Assembly: GCA_963814875.1 (NCBI GenBank)
Contig: CAWFFJ010000025.1
Span: 1-64,000 of the forward strand
From: CAVSIS01 sp963814875
GTDB taxonomy: Bacteria > Acidobacteriota > Thermoanaerobaculia > Thermoanaerobaculales > Sulfomarinibacteraceae
Length of the DNA: 64,000 nt
Reading direction: 5' to 3'
Under the pieces are notes generated by a model. The model searched no databases. It saw nothing but the letters and a program-made list of their open reading frames with translations, and was not told the origin of the DNA. Positions 25,255 to 33,512 of this stretch are shown in pieces (position 1 is the first letter of the stretch; each line of letters starts with the position of its first letter). A program made the position numbers and the translations under genes.

Positions 25255-28200
25255 ATGACCGATCGCGCGTGGTCCATTGCGTTGATGTCGTCTCTCTCCC
25301 TCTGTCTTCTCGCGGCGGCATCGGCGTTCGCCGGAGTCGGCGAGTGGACCCCGATCGGTCCCAATGCAGCGCAGGTCGCCGACGTCGCGATCGCGCCCGG
25401 TAACCCGCAAGTGGTATACGCCGCAGCCTCTCGGGCGGGCATCTTCCGCAGCGGCGACGGCGGCGTGACATGGGCCCGCACGACGCTGCCGGCGTCCGAC
25501 GTCTACATACAGGCGGTTGCAGTCCCGGACGGCGGCGTCGACACGGTCTATGCCGGATCGTGGGGCAACGGCGTCTACAAGAGCGTGGACGGCGGCGCCA
25601 CCTGGGCACGTGTGACCGCGGCGCTCGGCAACCTTGATGCGTTGCACATCGTCACGCACCCGTCAGACCCCGACACCGTGTGGGCGGCGACTTGGGGTCA
25701 GGGGGTGATCCGAACCACCGACGGCGGCGCCACCTGGAGCACCTTCGCGGCAGGCCTAACGACGCCTCAGGTCTACCGATTGGCGGTCGATCCCGGCGAC
25801 CCGCAGACGCTCTACGCCGGGACCTTCGGCGGCGGTGTGTTCATGAGCACCGACGGCGGCGAAAGCTGGACCCCGCGCGGGCTCGCCGGGAAGTACGTCT
25901 ACGCCATCACCGTCGACCCGACCGACTCATTCCGCGTGGTTGCAGGCGTCTACCAGAGCGGCATCTGGGTCAGCTCCGACCGCGGTGCGACCTGGGTCGC
26001 GTCGGGGACGGGCATGGGTGCCGTCTCTGTCAACGACGTCGTCGTGCACCCGGCAGACTCGTCGGTCATGTACGCCGGTGCCCAGACCGGGGCCTTCAAG
26101 AGCACCGACCGCGGTGCAAGCTGGGCGAAGACCGGCGCCGGCGTGCTGCTGACACAGGTGTCGCGTTGCGTGGTCGATCCGGCGCATCCAGGGACCGTGC
26201 TCGCCGGGACCTTCGGCGGCGGGATGGCCCGGACGGCGGACGGCGGTTCCAGCTGGACCCCGGTCAACTTGGGGCTGACCGCGTCGTGGGTCGAGGCGTT
26301 GGCGCTCGACCAGGGGGGCGGCCCAGCCCTGTACGCCGGCCTGGCGCCGGGCGGAGTGTTTGCCACCTCGGACCGGGGCGCGACCTGGACCGGGACGGCA
26401 GCGGTTCTCGCGCCCACGAAGACACGGGCGTTCGCCGTAGCCCCGGTGCATCCGAGGACGGTGTTCGCCGGAACGGACGGCGAGGGCCTGTTCCGCAGCG
26501 TCGACGGCGGTCTCACGTGGTCTGATGCGGGCGCTGGCCTCGGTGGCCGCAGTGTCCTGTCGCTCGCACTCGACCCCGCGGCGCCGTCGACCGTCCTAGC
26601 CGGTACCCGCAGCGGTGTGTTGCGAAGCGTCGACGGCGGTGCGAGCTGGGCCCAGGGCAACGCCGGTCTCACTGATCTCGTTGTCTACGCGCTCGCGATC
26701 GACCCAAACGGCTCCGGCGTCGCCTTCGCGGGGACGAATGCGGGCGGAGTGTTCCGCAGCGTCGACGGCGGCGCGACCTGGTCCCCGGCGGGGAGCGGAA
26801 CATCCGGCCTCCGCGTCAACGCGATTGCAATTGACCCCTCAGAATCCGACACGGTTTATGCGGGGCGACTTTCGGCAGTCGTCAAGAGCACCGACGGAGG
26901 GAACACCTGGAGCGAGGTCGGCGCCAGTCTCCCTCGGAGAAACGTCAGTGCCGTCATGGTCGACCCCGGCCACCCCGCGACGGTCTACGCGGGCGTTCCC
27001 GAGCTGGGTGTCTATCGGTCAACCGACGGCGGCGCGAGCTGGAGCACTCTGAACACCGGCCTCGACGACCTCAGGGTCACCGCGCTCGCCTACGATCCTT
27101 CGCCGCCGGCGACCCTGTTCGCGGCCACCGAGTACCGTGGGGTGTACGCCTACACCTTCGGCTCCTGCCCGGCCCCGACCGGCCTCGCCAACAACACCGC
27201 CGCGGACGTTTCGAGCTGTACCAAGAGCGGGGTGCGGGTCGAGTGGAGCGACCCCGCCAGCTGGGGCGACGGCGGCAGCGGGACGCGCACCTTCGCGGTG
27301 CTGCGCGACGGCGCGGCCATCGCCTCAGGGCTCGCCGCGAGCAGCCACGTCTACACCGACACCGGCGGGGTGGCGGGCGTGACCTACACCTACGCGGTGC
27401 GCGCGACCAACGGCTGTGGCGCCTCGGCCACCACCACCGGCGCGGCAGCTGCGGACGTGGTCGGCACGCCCACGATCACTGCACAGCCCGCCGATGTCAC
27501 GATCCTGACCGGTCACACCGCGACCCTCGCCGTGACCGCGACCGGCGCCACGGGCACCCAGTGGTACCGCGGGACGAGCGGCGACACGGCGCACCCGATC
27601 GCGGGCGCGACCTCGGCGAGCTACACCACGCTGGCGCTCGCGGCCACCACGAGCTACTGGGTGCGGGTGTCGAACGGCTGCGGCAGCGTCGACAGCGCGA
27701 CCGCGACGGTGACGGTCATCGGCGCCCCCACGGAGCACGCGGTCATGGTCCCGGTGGTCGCCCACTGGCCCGGCGCCGGCGGCACCGCGTGGCGGTCGGA
27801 CGTCTCGGTGGTCAACCGGAACGCCGGCCCGGCGACCGTGGTGCTGGAGTACACCTCGGTGGTGGACTCGACCACCGCCGCCCACGAGGCGTCGGTCCCG
27901 GCGGGCGGGACCATGATGTGGCGCGACGTCCTCGTCACCGCCTTCGGGCTGGCCCAGAGCGGCACCGGCAAGGGCACCCTGAAGGTCGCCTCCGACCTGC
28001 CCGTGACGGTCGCCTCGCGGACCTACAACCAGACCCCGCAAGGCACCTTCGGCCAGTACATGCCCAGCGTCGAGACCGGCTCCGCCCTGGCGCCGGGAGA
28101 GGTGGGCGTCCTGCCGCACCTGACTCAGAACGGCGCCTACCGCACCCACGTCGGCCTCGCCAACCTGAGCTCGGGCCTCTCGTGCAGCGGCCGCATCACC

Positions 28201-29151
28201 CTCCACGATCAAAGTGGACACACCGTCGGCAGCCCGGTCACCCTGGCCGTGGAGCCCGGCCGCTCGCTCCAGCAGGACTACGTCTTCACCGTCGCAGGGG
28301 CGGGTCCCCAGGACGTCGCCTACGCGACCGTCGAGGTGCTCACGGCGGGGTGCCGGATGTGGGCCTACGGCTCGGTGGTCGATGCCGCGACCGGCGACCC
28401 GACCACGATTCCGATCCAGCCGCAGGCCGGTGCATCAGCCGCCTCACCGGCGGTGGCGACGACCTACGTCGTGCCGGTGGTGGCGCACTGGCCGGGGGCG
28501 GGGGACACCGCGTGGCGCTCCGACGTGTCGGTGGTCAACCGGTCCACGAGCACGGCCAACGTGACCCTGAGCTACGCCTCGGTCACCGACACGATGACCG
28601 GGAGCTACGCCACCACGGTGGCCGCCGGCGCGACCGTGATGTGGCGCGACGTGCTGGTCGCGGTGCTCGGCCTGGCGCCGAGCGGCACCAACAAGGGCAC
28701 GCTCAAGGTGGTCTCGAACGTGCCGCTCACGGTCGCCTCGCGGACCTACAACGAGACTCCGCAGGGGACCTTCGGCCAGTACATCCCAGCGCTCGAGGCG
28801 GGCTCGACGGTGTCCAACGGACAGACGGGCATCCTGCCCCACCTGACCCAGAACGCGGCCTATCGCACCCATGTCGGGTTCGCCAACCTGTCGTCGAGCG
28901 GGAGCTGCACCGGGAGGTTCCGGCTGTTCGGACCGACCGGCGCGGCGCTCGGCAGCCCGGTCGAGGTCACTGCGGCGGCGGGTCGCTCGATCCAGCGCGA
29001 CTACGTCTTCGCCGCGGCGGGGGCGGGCACGGCGGAGGTCGCTTACGCGACGGTCGACGTGGTGACCGGCACCTGCGAGGCGTGGGCCTACGCCTCGGTG
29101 GTCGACGCCGCCACCGGCGACCCGACCACGATTCCGGTGCAGGAGGAGTAG
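25255..29151 (+). CDS. secreted Asp-box propeller protein with FN3, Ig-like and two beta-sandwich domains
   Basis: A 1298-aa exported protein with a signal peptide ending ASAFA. Residues ~35-635 hold 13 Asp-box motifs of the form S/T-x-D-x-G-x-S/T-W, each followed by a YAG-type strand (VYAGSWGNGVYKSVDGGATW, for example). A degenerate 14th repeat (LFAATEYRGVYAY) suggests two seven-bladed propellers as in sortilin/BNR proteins. A fibronectin-III-like domain (~640-735) and an Ig-like domain (~735-825) follow. Two tandem copies of a ~235-residue beta-sandwich starting VPVVAHWPGAG complete it. No sialidase catalytic residues are identifiable, so a binding or structural surface role is more likely than an enzyme. 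The stop is followed by a strong terminator. Confidence 0.82.
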   Translation: MTDRAWSIALMSSLSLCLLAAASAFAGVGEWTPIGPNAAQVADVAIAPGNPQVVYAAASRAGIFRSGDGGVTWARTTLPASDVYIQAVAVPDGGVDTVYAGSWGNGVYKSVDGGATWARVTAALGNLDALHIVTHPSDPDTVWAATWGQGVIRTTDGGATWSTFAAGLTTPQVYRLAVDPGDPQTLYAGTFGGGVFMSTDGGESWTPRGLAGKYVYAITVDPTDSFRVVAGVYQSGIWVSSDRGATWVASGTGMGAVSVNDVVVHPADSSVMYAGAQTGAFKSTDRGASWAKTGAGVLLTQVSRCVVDPAHPGTVLAGTFGGGMARTADGGSSWTPVNLGLTASWVEALALDQGGGPALYAGLAPGGVFATSDRGATWTGTAAVLAPTKTRAFAVAPVHPRTVFAGTDGEGLFRSVDGGLTWSDAGAGLGGRSVLSLALDPAAPSTVLAGTRSGVLRSVDGGASWAQGNAGLTDLVVYALAIDPNGSGVAFAGTNAGGVFRSVDGGATWSPAGSGTSGLRVNAIAIDPSESDTVYAGRLSAVVKSTDGGNTWSEVGASLPRRNVSAVMVDPGHPATVYAGVPELGVYRSTDGGASWSTLNTGLDDLRVTALAYDPSPPATLFAATEYRGVYAYTFGSCPAPTGLANNTAADVSSCTKSGVRVEWSDPASWGDGGSGTRTFAVLRDGAAIASGLAASSHVYTDTGGVAGVTYTYAVRATNGCGASATTTGAAAADVVGTPTITAQPADVTILTGHTATLAVTATGATGTQWYRGTSGDTAHPIAGATSASYTTLALAATTSYWVRVSNGCGSVDSATATVTVIGAPTEHAVMVPVVAHWPGAGGTAWRSDVSVVNRNAGPATVVLEYTSVVDSTTAAHEASVPAGGTMMWRDVLVTAFGLAQSGTGKGTLKVASDLPVTVASRTYNQTPQGTFGQYMPSVETGSALAPGEVGVLPHLTQNGAYRTHVGLANLSSGLSCSGRITLHDQSGHTVGSPVTLAVEPGRSLQQDYVFTVAGAGPQDVAYATVEVLTAGCRMWAYGSVVDAATGDPTTIPIQPQAGASAASPAVATTYVVPVVAHWPGAGDTAWRSDVSVVNRSTSTANVTLSYASVTDTMTGSYATTVAAGATVMWRDVLVAVLGLAPSGTNKGTLKVVSNVPLTVASRTYNETPQGTFGQYIPALEAGSTVSNGQTGILPHLTQNAAYRTHVGFANLSSSGSCTGRFRLFGPTGAALGSPVEVTAAAGRSIQRDYVFAAAGAGTAEVAYATVDVVTGTCEAWAYASVVDAATGDPTTIPVQEE
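27738..29148 (+). repeat. tandem duplication of the beta-sandwich domain
   Basis: Two in-frame copies (27738-28430 and about 28459-29148) encode near-parallel domains. Shared landmarks are WRSDVSVVNR, MWRDVLV, GTLKV, VASRTYN.TPQGTFGQY, LPHLTQN.AYRTHVG and a closing WAY.SVVDAATGDPTTIP. Divergence at many positions shows an old internal duplication. Confidence 0.8.
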
Positions 29152-29171
29152 CCGAGGGACTGGGAAGAAGA

Positions 29172-29207
29172 ACAACGGGCCGCCGGCTTCAGCCGACGGC
29201 CCGTTGT
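29172..29207. terminator. bidirectional hairpin terminator
   Basis: ACAACGGGCCG pairs with CGGCCCGTTGT, with extra CCGGC/GCCGA pairing towards the loop. It sits between the convergent ends of the propeller gene and cydB. There is no long T run, so strength as a factor-independent terminator is unsure. Confidence 0.7.
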
Positions 29208-29225
29208 GTGTGAGGCTGAGAGCGG

Positions 29226-30254
29226 TCAGTAGGCGGTCTCGGGGCTGCCGAGGTTCGCTTCCGTGATCGGAAAAGAGAAGGTCCGGTAGACCCAGAGCTG
29301 GTAGAGCAGCACCAGCGGCACGAACACCAGCACCACCCCGAGCATGATCGACAGGGTGAGGTGGGTCGACGAGCTGTTGAAGGCGGTCAGGGTCGCGGCA
29401 GGGTCGAGGCTCGAGGGGAGCAGGCGGGGGTAGAGGCCGGCGACGCCGAACGCGGTCGCGCCGGCGATGGTCGCCGCCGAGGCGCCCCACGCCTTCCAGT
29501 AGGCGCCCTTGGCGAGGAAGAGGCGGCTGCCGAGGAGGCCCGCGACGGCGAGCAGGGGGAAGATCGCGAGTACCGGCCAACGGCCGATGTTGGCGTAGAG
29601 GTCGGTGGCGAAGAAGCTCGCGGCGAGGAAGGCGACCGCGACCACGAGCAGCGCAGGCCACAGCCGTGCCGCCATGCGCGCACCGCGCGCGCCCATCTCG
29701 CCACCGGCCTTGACCGCTAGCCACAGCGAGCCGTGGACGGTGAACAGGAGCACGAACAGCACCCCACCGAGCAGTCCGTAGGGGTTGAGCAGGGTGAAGA
29801 GGTTGCCGTGCAGGATGCCCTCGGTGTCGAGCGGCAGGCCCTTGAAGATGTTGGCGAAGGCGACGCCGAGCAGCAGCGCGGGCAGGAAGGAGCCGACCAC
29901 CATGCAGGTGTCCCAGGTCCGCCGCCACCAGGTCGCGGTCTCCTTGGAGCGCATCTCGAACGAGATCCCGCGCAGGATGAGCGCGAACAGGAGCAGCATC
30001 AGCGGGGTGTACAGCGACGAGAACATCACCGCATAGGTCTTCGGAAAGGCGGCGAAGGTCGCGCCGCCGGCGGTCAGCAGCCAGACCTCGTTGCCGTCCC
30101 AGAACGGGCCCTGGACGTTGAAGATCAGGCGGCGCTCACCGTCAGTCCTGGCCAGGAACGGCATCAGGCTGCCGAGGCCGAGGTCGAAGCCGTCGAGCAT
30201 GAAGTAGACCGTCCACAGGACTCCCCAGAGGATGAACCAGATCGTCTCGAGCAT
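29226..30254 (-). CDS. cydB: cytochrome bd oxidase subunit II
   Basis: A 342-aa integral membrane subunit of the quinol:O2 oxidoreductase. It opens with the typical FILWGVLWTVYFMLDGFDLGLG helix pattern and has FWDGNEVWLLTAGGATFAAFP, then LILRGISFEMR. About eight hydrophobic helices are visible. It is the last gene of the rrf2-cydA-cydB operon, 15 bp after cydA. No CydX-like small ORF follows before the terminator. Confidence 0.93.
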   Translation of the reverse strand: MLETIWFILWGVLWTVYFMLDGFDLGLGSLMPFLARTDGERRLIFNVQGPFWDGNEVWLLTAGGATFAAFPKTYAVMFSSLYTPLMLLLFALILRGISFEMRSKETATWWRRTWDTCMVVGSFLPALLLGVAFANIFKGLPLDTEGILHGNLFTLLNPYGLLGGVLFVLLFTVHGSLWLAVKAGGEMGARGARMAARLWPALLVVAVAFLAASFFATDLYANIGRWPVLAIFPLLAVAGLLGSRLFLAKGAYWKAWGASAATIAGATAFGVAGLYPRLLPSSLDPAATLTAFNSSSTHLTLSIMLGVVLVFVPLVLLYQLWVYRTFSFPITEANLGSPETAY

Positions 30255-30269
30255 CTCGCACCTCCCCCG

Positions 30270-31619
30270 TCACGCCCGCGCCGGGGCGCCGGCCGAGACC
30301 GAGGCCGGAGCGTCGGTCGCGATCGGTCCCCGCCGTGCGTACTTGAAGAGCAGGTAGAAGTCGGCAACGCCGAGCAGGGTGTAGACGAGGATGAAGCCGA
30401 CCGCGCTGATCGCGACCTGAGCCGTGGCCAGGGGAGAGACCGCGTCGGAGGTGCGCATCACTCCGTACACGATCCACGGCTGACGGCCGACCTCGGACAG
30501 CGTCCAGCCGAGCTCGTTGGTCAGGTAGGGCAGGGGGATCGCCCACACCAGCAGCTTGAGCAGCAGCGGGCTGCCCTCGAGGGGCGCTTTGCGGCGTGCG
30601 AAGGCCCACGCCGACAACGCGATGAACACGAAAGCCAGGCCGACCATGATCCGGAACGAGAGGAACGCCGGCAGCACCGGCGGCCGGTCCCCGGGGGGAA
30701 CCTCCTTGAGGCCCTTGACCACGGCATCGGCATCGTAGTGCGCGAGCAGCGAGAGCATCTTCGGGATCGAGAGCCCTTCGACCAGGTTGCGCTCGTTGGC
30801 GGCGTCGGGCCACTGGATCAGGTTCATGGGTGCGCCGGCGACGGTCTCCCACTGCGCTTCCATCGCCGCCAGCTTCATCGGCTGCTTGGTGCCCAGGATC
30901 TCGGCGTTCATGTGGCCCTGGGCGACCTCGAACAGCGCAAAGATCAGCGTCCATGCGGCCGCGACCTTGAACGACTTGGAGAACAGCGAGACGTGCTGGC
31001 GGCGCAGCAGGTGCCACGCGGAGATGCCGAGCACGAAGAAGCCGGCCGTGATGTAGGCGCCGCCGACGGTGTGGACCACCTCGAGGATGGCGAAGCGCTG
31101 GCTGATGACGGCCAAGAAGTCGGTCAGCTCGGCGCGGCCGTTGCGGATCACGTAGCCGACCGGGCTCTGCATCCAGGCGTTGGCGACCAGGATCCAGAAC
31201 GCCGACACGTTGGAGGCGATCGCCACCAGCCAGATCGAGGTCAGGTGAGTCTTCTTCGACAGCCGGTTCCAGCCGAAGAACCACACCGCGATGAAGGTCG
31301 ACTCGAGGAAGAATGCCGCCGTCGCCTCGATCGCGAGCAGCGAGCCGAAGACGTCGCCGACGAAGGCCGAGTAACGCGACCAGTTGGTGCCGAACTGGAA
31401 CTCGAGGGTGATGCCGGTGACCACTCCGATGGCGAAGTTGATCAGGAACAGCTTGCCCCAGAACTTCGTCATCCGCAGGTAGTCGTCGTCGCCGGTACGG
31501 ACCCACAGGGTCTGCATGATCGCGACCAGCATCGACAGGCCCAGGGTCAGTGGTACGAACAGGAAGTGAAAGTACGTCGCGATCGCGAACTGCAGGCGGG
31601 ACAGCAGCAGAACGTCCAC
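30270..31619 (-). CDS. cydA: cytochrome bd oxidase subunit I
   Basis: A 449-aa haem-carrying subunit. The N-terminal SRLQFAIATYFHFLFVPLTLGL helix has the conserved histidine for the high-spin haem, and GRQPWIVYGVMRTSDAVSP is the family signature. It is much shorter than the E. coli protein, which points to a short quinol loop (CIO-like type). Translation starts at GTG 31619, preceded by GGAGGAG. The enzyme supports respiration at low oxygen or under NO and sulfide stress; control by the upstream Rrf2 regulator is likely. Confidence 0.94.
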   Translation of the reverse strand: MDVLLLSRLQFAIATYFHFLFVPLTLGLSMLVAIMQTLWVRTGDDDYLRMTKFWGKLFLINFAIGVVTGITLEFQFGTNWSRYSAFVGDVFGSLLAIEATAAFFLESTFIAVWFFGWNRLSKKTHLTSIWLVAIASNVSAFWILVANAWMQSPVGYVIRNGRAELTDFLAVISQRFAILEVVHTVGGAYITAGFFVLGISAWHLLRRQHVSLFSKSFKVAAAWTLIFALFEVAQGHMNAEILGTKQPMKLAAMEAQWETVAGAPMNLIQWPDAANERNLVEGLSIPKMLSLLAHYDADAVVKGLKEVPPGDRPPVLPAFLSFRIMVGLAFVFIALSAWAFARRKAPLEGSPLLLKLLVWAIPLPYLTNELGWTLSEVGRQPWIVYGVMRTSDAVSPLATAQVAISAVGFILVYTLLGVADFYLLFKYARRGPIATDAPASVSAGAPARA

Positions 31620-31633
31620 TCGCTCCTCCTTCC

Positions 31634-32125
31634 TCAGTCCCCCCGGTGGTGCTGCCGGGTGGGGAGGCTACCCGCCGGTGCATCGGAGGGCGGATAACCG
31701 TGGTGAGAGACGTGTTCTTCGAGTTTGTTGGCAAGCTCGGAGAACCGGATCTTCCCGAGGTCGGCCTCGAGGTTTCGCGTGACGCGGGTCCACTCGCGCT
31801 GCACGGGGCAGGACTCGGAAAGGGGGCAGGCCTCGGGGACGTCGACGCAGCGGTTGAGCACGACCTCGCCCTCGAGCGCGCGGACCACGTCGAGCAGCGA
31901 GACCTCGGCGGCCGGCCGTGCGAGACGGATGCCGCCACGGTTGCCACGGACCGTCTCGACCAATCCGGCGGCCGCCAGCTTGCGCACGATGCGGCGCACG
32001 AACGGCTGTGGCAGGAGACGCCGGTCGGCGATGGTCGCGATGGGAACGAGGGCCCCGGGTTCGAGGGCAGCGAGGTGGAGGATGACGCGTGCTGCGTAGT
32101 CTGTGTGGCGACCTATTCCTATCAA
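31634..32125 (-). CDS. Rrf2-family iron-sulfur transcriptional regulator
   Basis: A 163-aa winged-helix regulator (HTDYAARVILHLAAL; recognition region PQPFVRRIVRKLAAAGLV) with the Rrf2 wing GNRGGIRLAR. Three cysteines, Cys93, Cys100 and Cys106 (RCVDVPEAC, PLSESC), match the cluster-binding triad of NsrR/IscR-type sensors, so it probably senses NO, oxygen or redox state through an Fe-S cluster. The start is TTG 32125 behind AGAGG. It lies 14 bp upstream of cydA and is expressed from a promoter that contains a dyad, consistent with autoregulation and control of cydAB. Confidence 0.88.
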   Translation of the reverse strand: MIGIGRHTDYAARVILHLAALEPGALVPIATIADRRLLPQPFVRRIVRKLAAAGLVETVRGNRGGIRLARPAAEVSLLDVVRALEGEVVLNRCVDVPEACPLSESCPVQREWTRVTRNLEADLGKIRFSELANKLEEHVSHHGYPPSDAPAGSLPTRQHHRGD

Positions 32126-32158
32126 GGAGACCTCTTCGCAAGAACGTTGCTCGGATTG

Positions 32159-32187
32159 AATATGACTAATTTAGTCTCCTTTGTCAA
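32159..32187 (-). promoter_or_regulatory. promoter of rrf2-cydAB with dyad operator in the spacer
   Basis: Reading leftward, TTGACA (32187-32182) is followed after exactly 17 bp by CATATT (32164-32159), a plausible sigma-70 pair about 34 bp before the TTG start. The spacer contains GACTAA-A-TTAGTC, a perfect dyad with a one-base centre (32176-32164). A repressor bound there would block RNA polymerase. The AT-rich dyad stands out in GC-rich surroundings and fits the Rrf2 operator style. Confidence 0.75.
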
Positions 32188-32415
32188 GGGCCGCCGTCGA
32201 AGTCCGCCGAGGAGGCTGCTGTCGCGTGTGAGCGTGAGGATGGGCGCACATCGACACTATGAGTGCGCGGTTGTCCTGACGGCTTCTCCAGCCTCGCGGT
32301 CGGCGCTCGCGCGGGAGGGCACCGCCGCAAAGATCGGACCTGCCGCGGCGAAGTTGCCCTAGGGGGAGGATGCACCTACCCTGGGCGGGCCCGGCTCGCG
32401 GGCAGGAGGTGCCGG

Positions 32416-33495
32416 ATGTCCGAGCGCATGGTGCGGCAGTTCATGGACATGGTGCGGATCGACTCGGAGTCGGGCAACGAGGCGCGATTCATGGAGTACC
32501 TGCTCGGCGCGGTCGCCGAGGTCGGCGGGAAGGCCGCGCTCGACGACTACGGCAACCTCATCGCCTCGTTCCCGGCGAAGGGGTGCGAGGGGGTCGAGCC
32601 GATCCTGCTTTCGTGTCATGGCGACACCGTCAAGCCCGGGGTCGGCATCGAACCGGTGCTCGGCGAGGACGGCGTGATCCGCTCGGCCGGCGACACCATC
32701 CTCGCCGCCGACGACAAGGCCGGCATTGCCGAAGTGCTCGAGGCGCTCCGGGTGGCGCCGGTGCGGCCGCCGATCGAGCTCGCCGTCAGCCGCCAGGAGG
32801 AGGTCGGCCTGCTCGGTGTCAAGGCCCTGGACTTCTCCCGGCTCAGTGCGCGGCGCGGCTTCCTGATGGACAACGACACCCTCGACACGATCGTGATCGG
32901 CGGACCGTCCTACTTCGCGATCGACGTCACCGTCACCGGCCGCTCCGCCCACGCCGGGATGGAGCCGGAGAAGGGCATCAACGCGATCCGGGCCGCGGCG
33001 AAGGCGATCGCGGCCCTGCGTCTCGGCCGTCTCGACCACGAGACCACCGCCAACGTCGGCGTGATCGACGGTGGCATCATCCGCAACGGCGTGCCCGACT
33101 CGTGCACCTTTCTCGCCGAGTGCCGCTCGGCAGACCACGGCAAGGCGGAGGCGCTGGCCGAGGAGATGACGGCGGTCATTCGCCGCGAAGTGGAGTCCGC
33201 CGGGGCGAAGGTCGCGATCGAGGTCGACGAGAAGTGCCGCGCGGTGCGCATCCCCGAGGACGCCTGGGCGGTCGAGATCGCCAAGCGGGCGCTCGCGACA
33301 GTGGGCATCGACGCGAAGGCCGTCTTCATCACCGGCTTCACCGACGCCTCGATCTACAACAACCGCGGCATCGAGATGGCGGTGGTCGGGATCGGGGCCC
33401 AGAACGAGCACTCGACGGAAGAGTGCGTCGCGGTCGCCGACATGGAAAAGGCGGTGCGGATGCTGGTGGCGGCGTTCCGGCTCGCGGCGGACTGA
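32416..33495 (+). CDS. M20-family metallopeptidase (peptidase T-like)
   Basis: Zinc exopeptidase of 359 aa; the start ATG 32416 is set by GGAGG at 7 bp. Metal-binding and catalytic positions are visible: CHGDT (His, Asp), AADDKAG (bridging Asp), SRQEEVGLLG (catalytic Glu pair), MDND, and NEHSTEE near the C-terminus (His). The dimerisation domain VTGRSAHAGMEPEKGINA lies in the middle. Substrate is probably a di- or tripeptide; cytoplasmic, no signal sequence. It stands alone, convergent with the aldehyde dehydrogenase. Confidence 0.9.
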   Translation: MSERMVRQFMDMVRIDSESGNEARFMEYLLGAVAEVGGKAALDDYGNLIASFPAKGCEGVEPILLSCHGDTVKPGVGIEPVLGEDGVIRSAGDTILAADDKAGIAEVLEALRVAPVRPPIELAVSRQEEVGLLGVKALDFSRLSARRGFLMDNDTLDTIVIGGPSYFAIDVTVTGRSAHAGMEPEKGINAIRAAAKAIAALRLGRLDHETTANVGVIDGGIIRNGVPDSCTFLAECRSADHGKAEALAEEMTAVIRREVESAGAKVAIEVDEKCRAVRIPEDAWAVEIAKRALATVGIDAKAVFITGFTDASIYNNRGIEMAVVGIGAQNEHSTEECVAVADMEKAVRMLVAAFRLAAD

Positions 33496-33512
33496 CCCGG
33501 CCCTCGCTCGTT

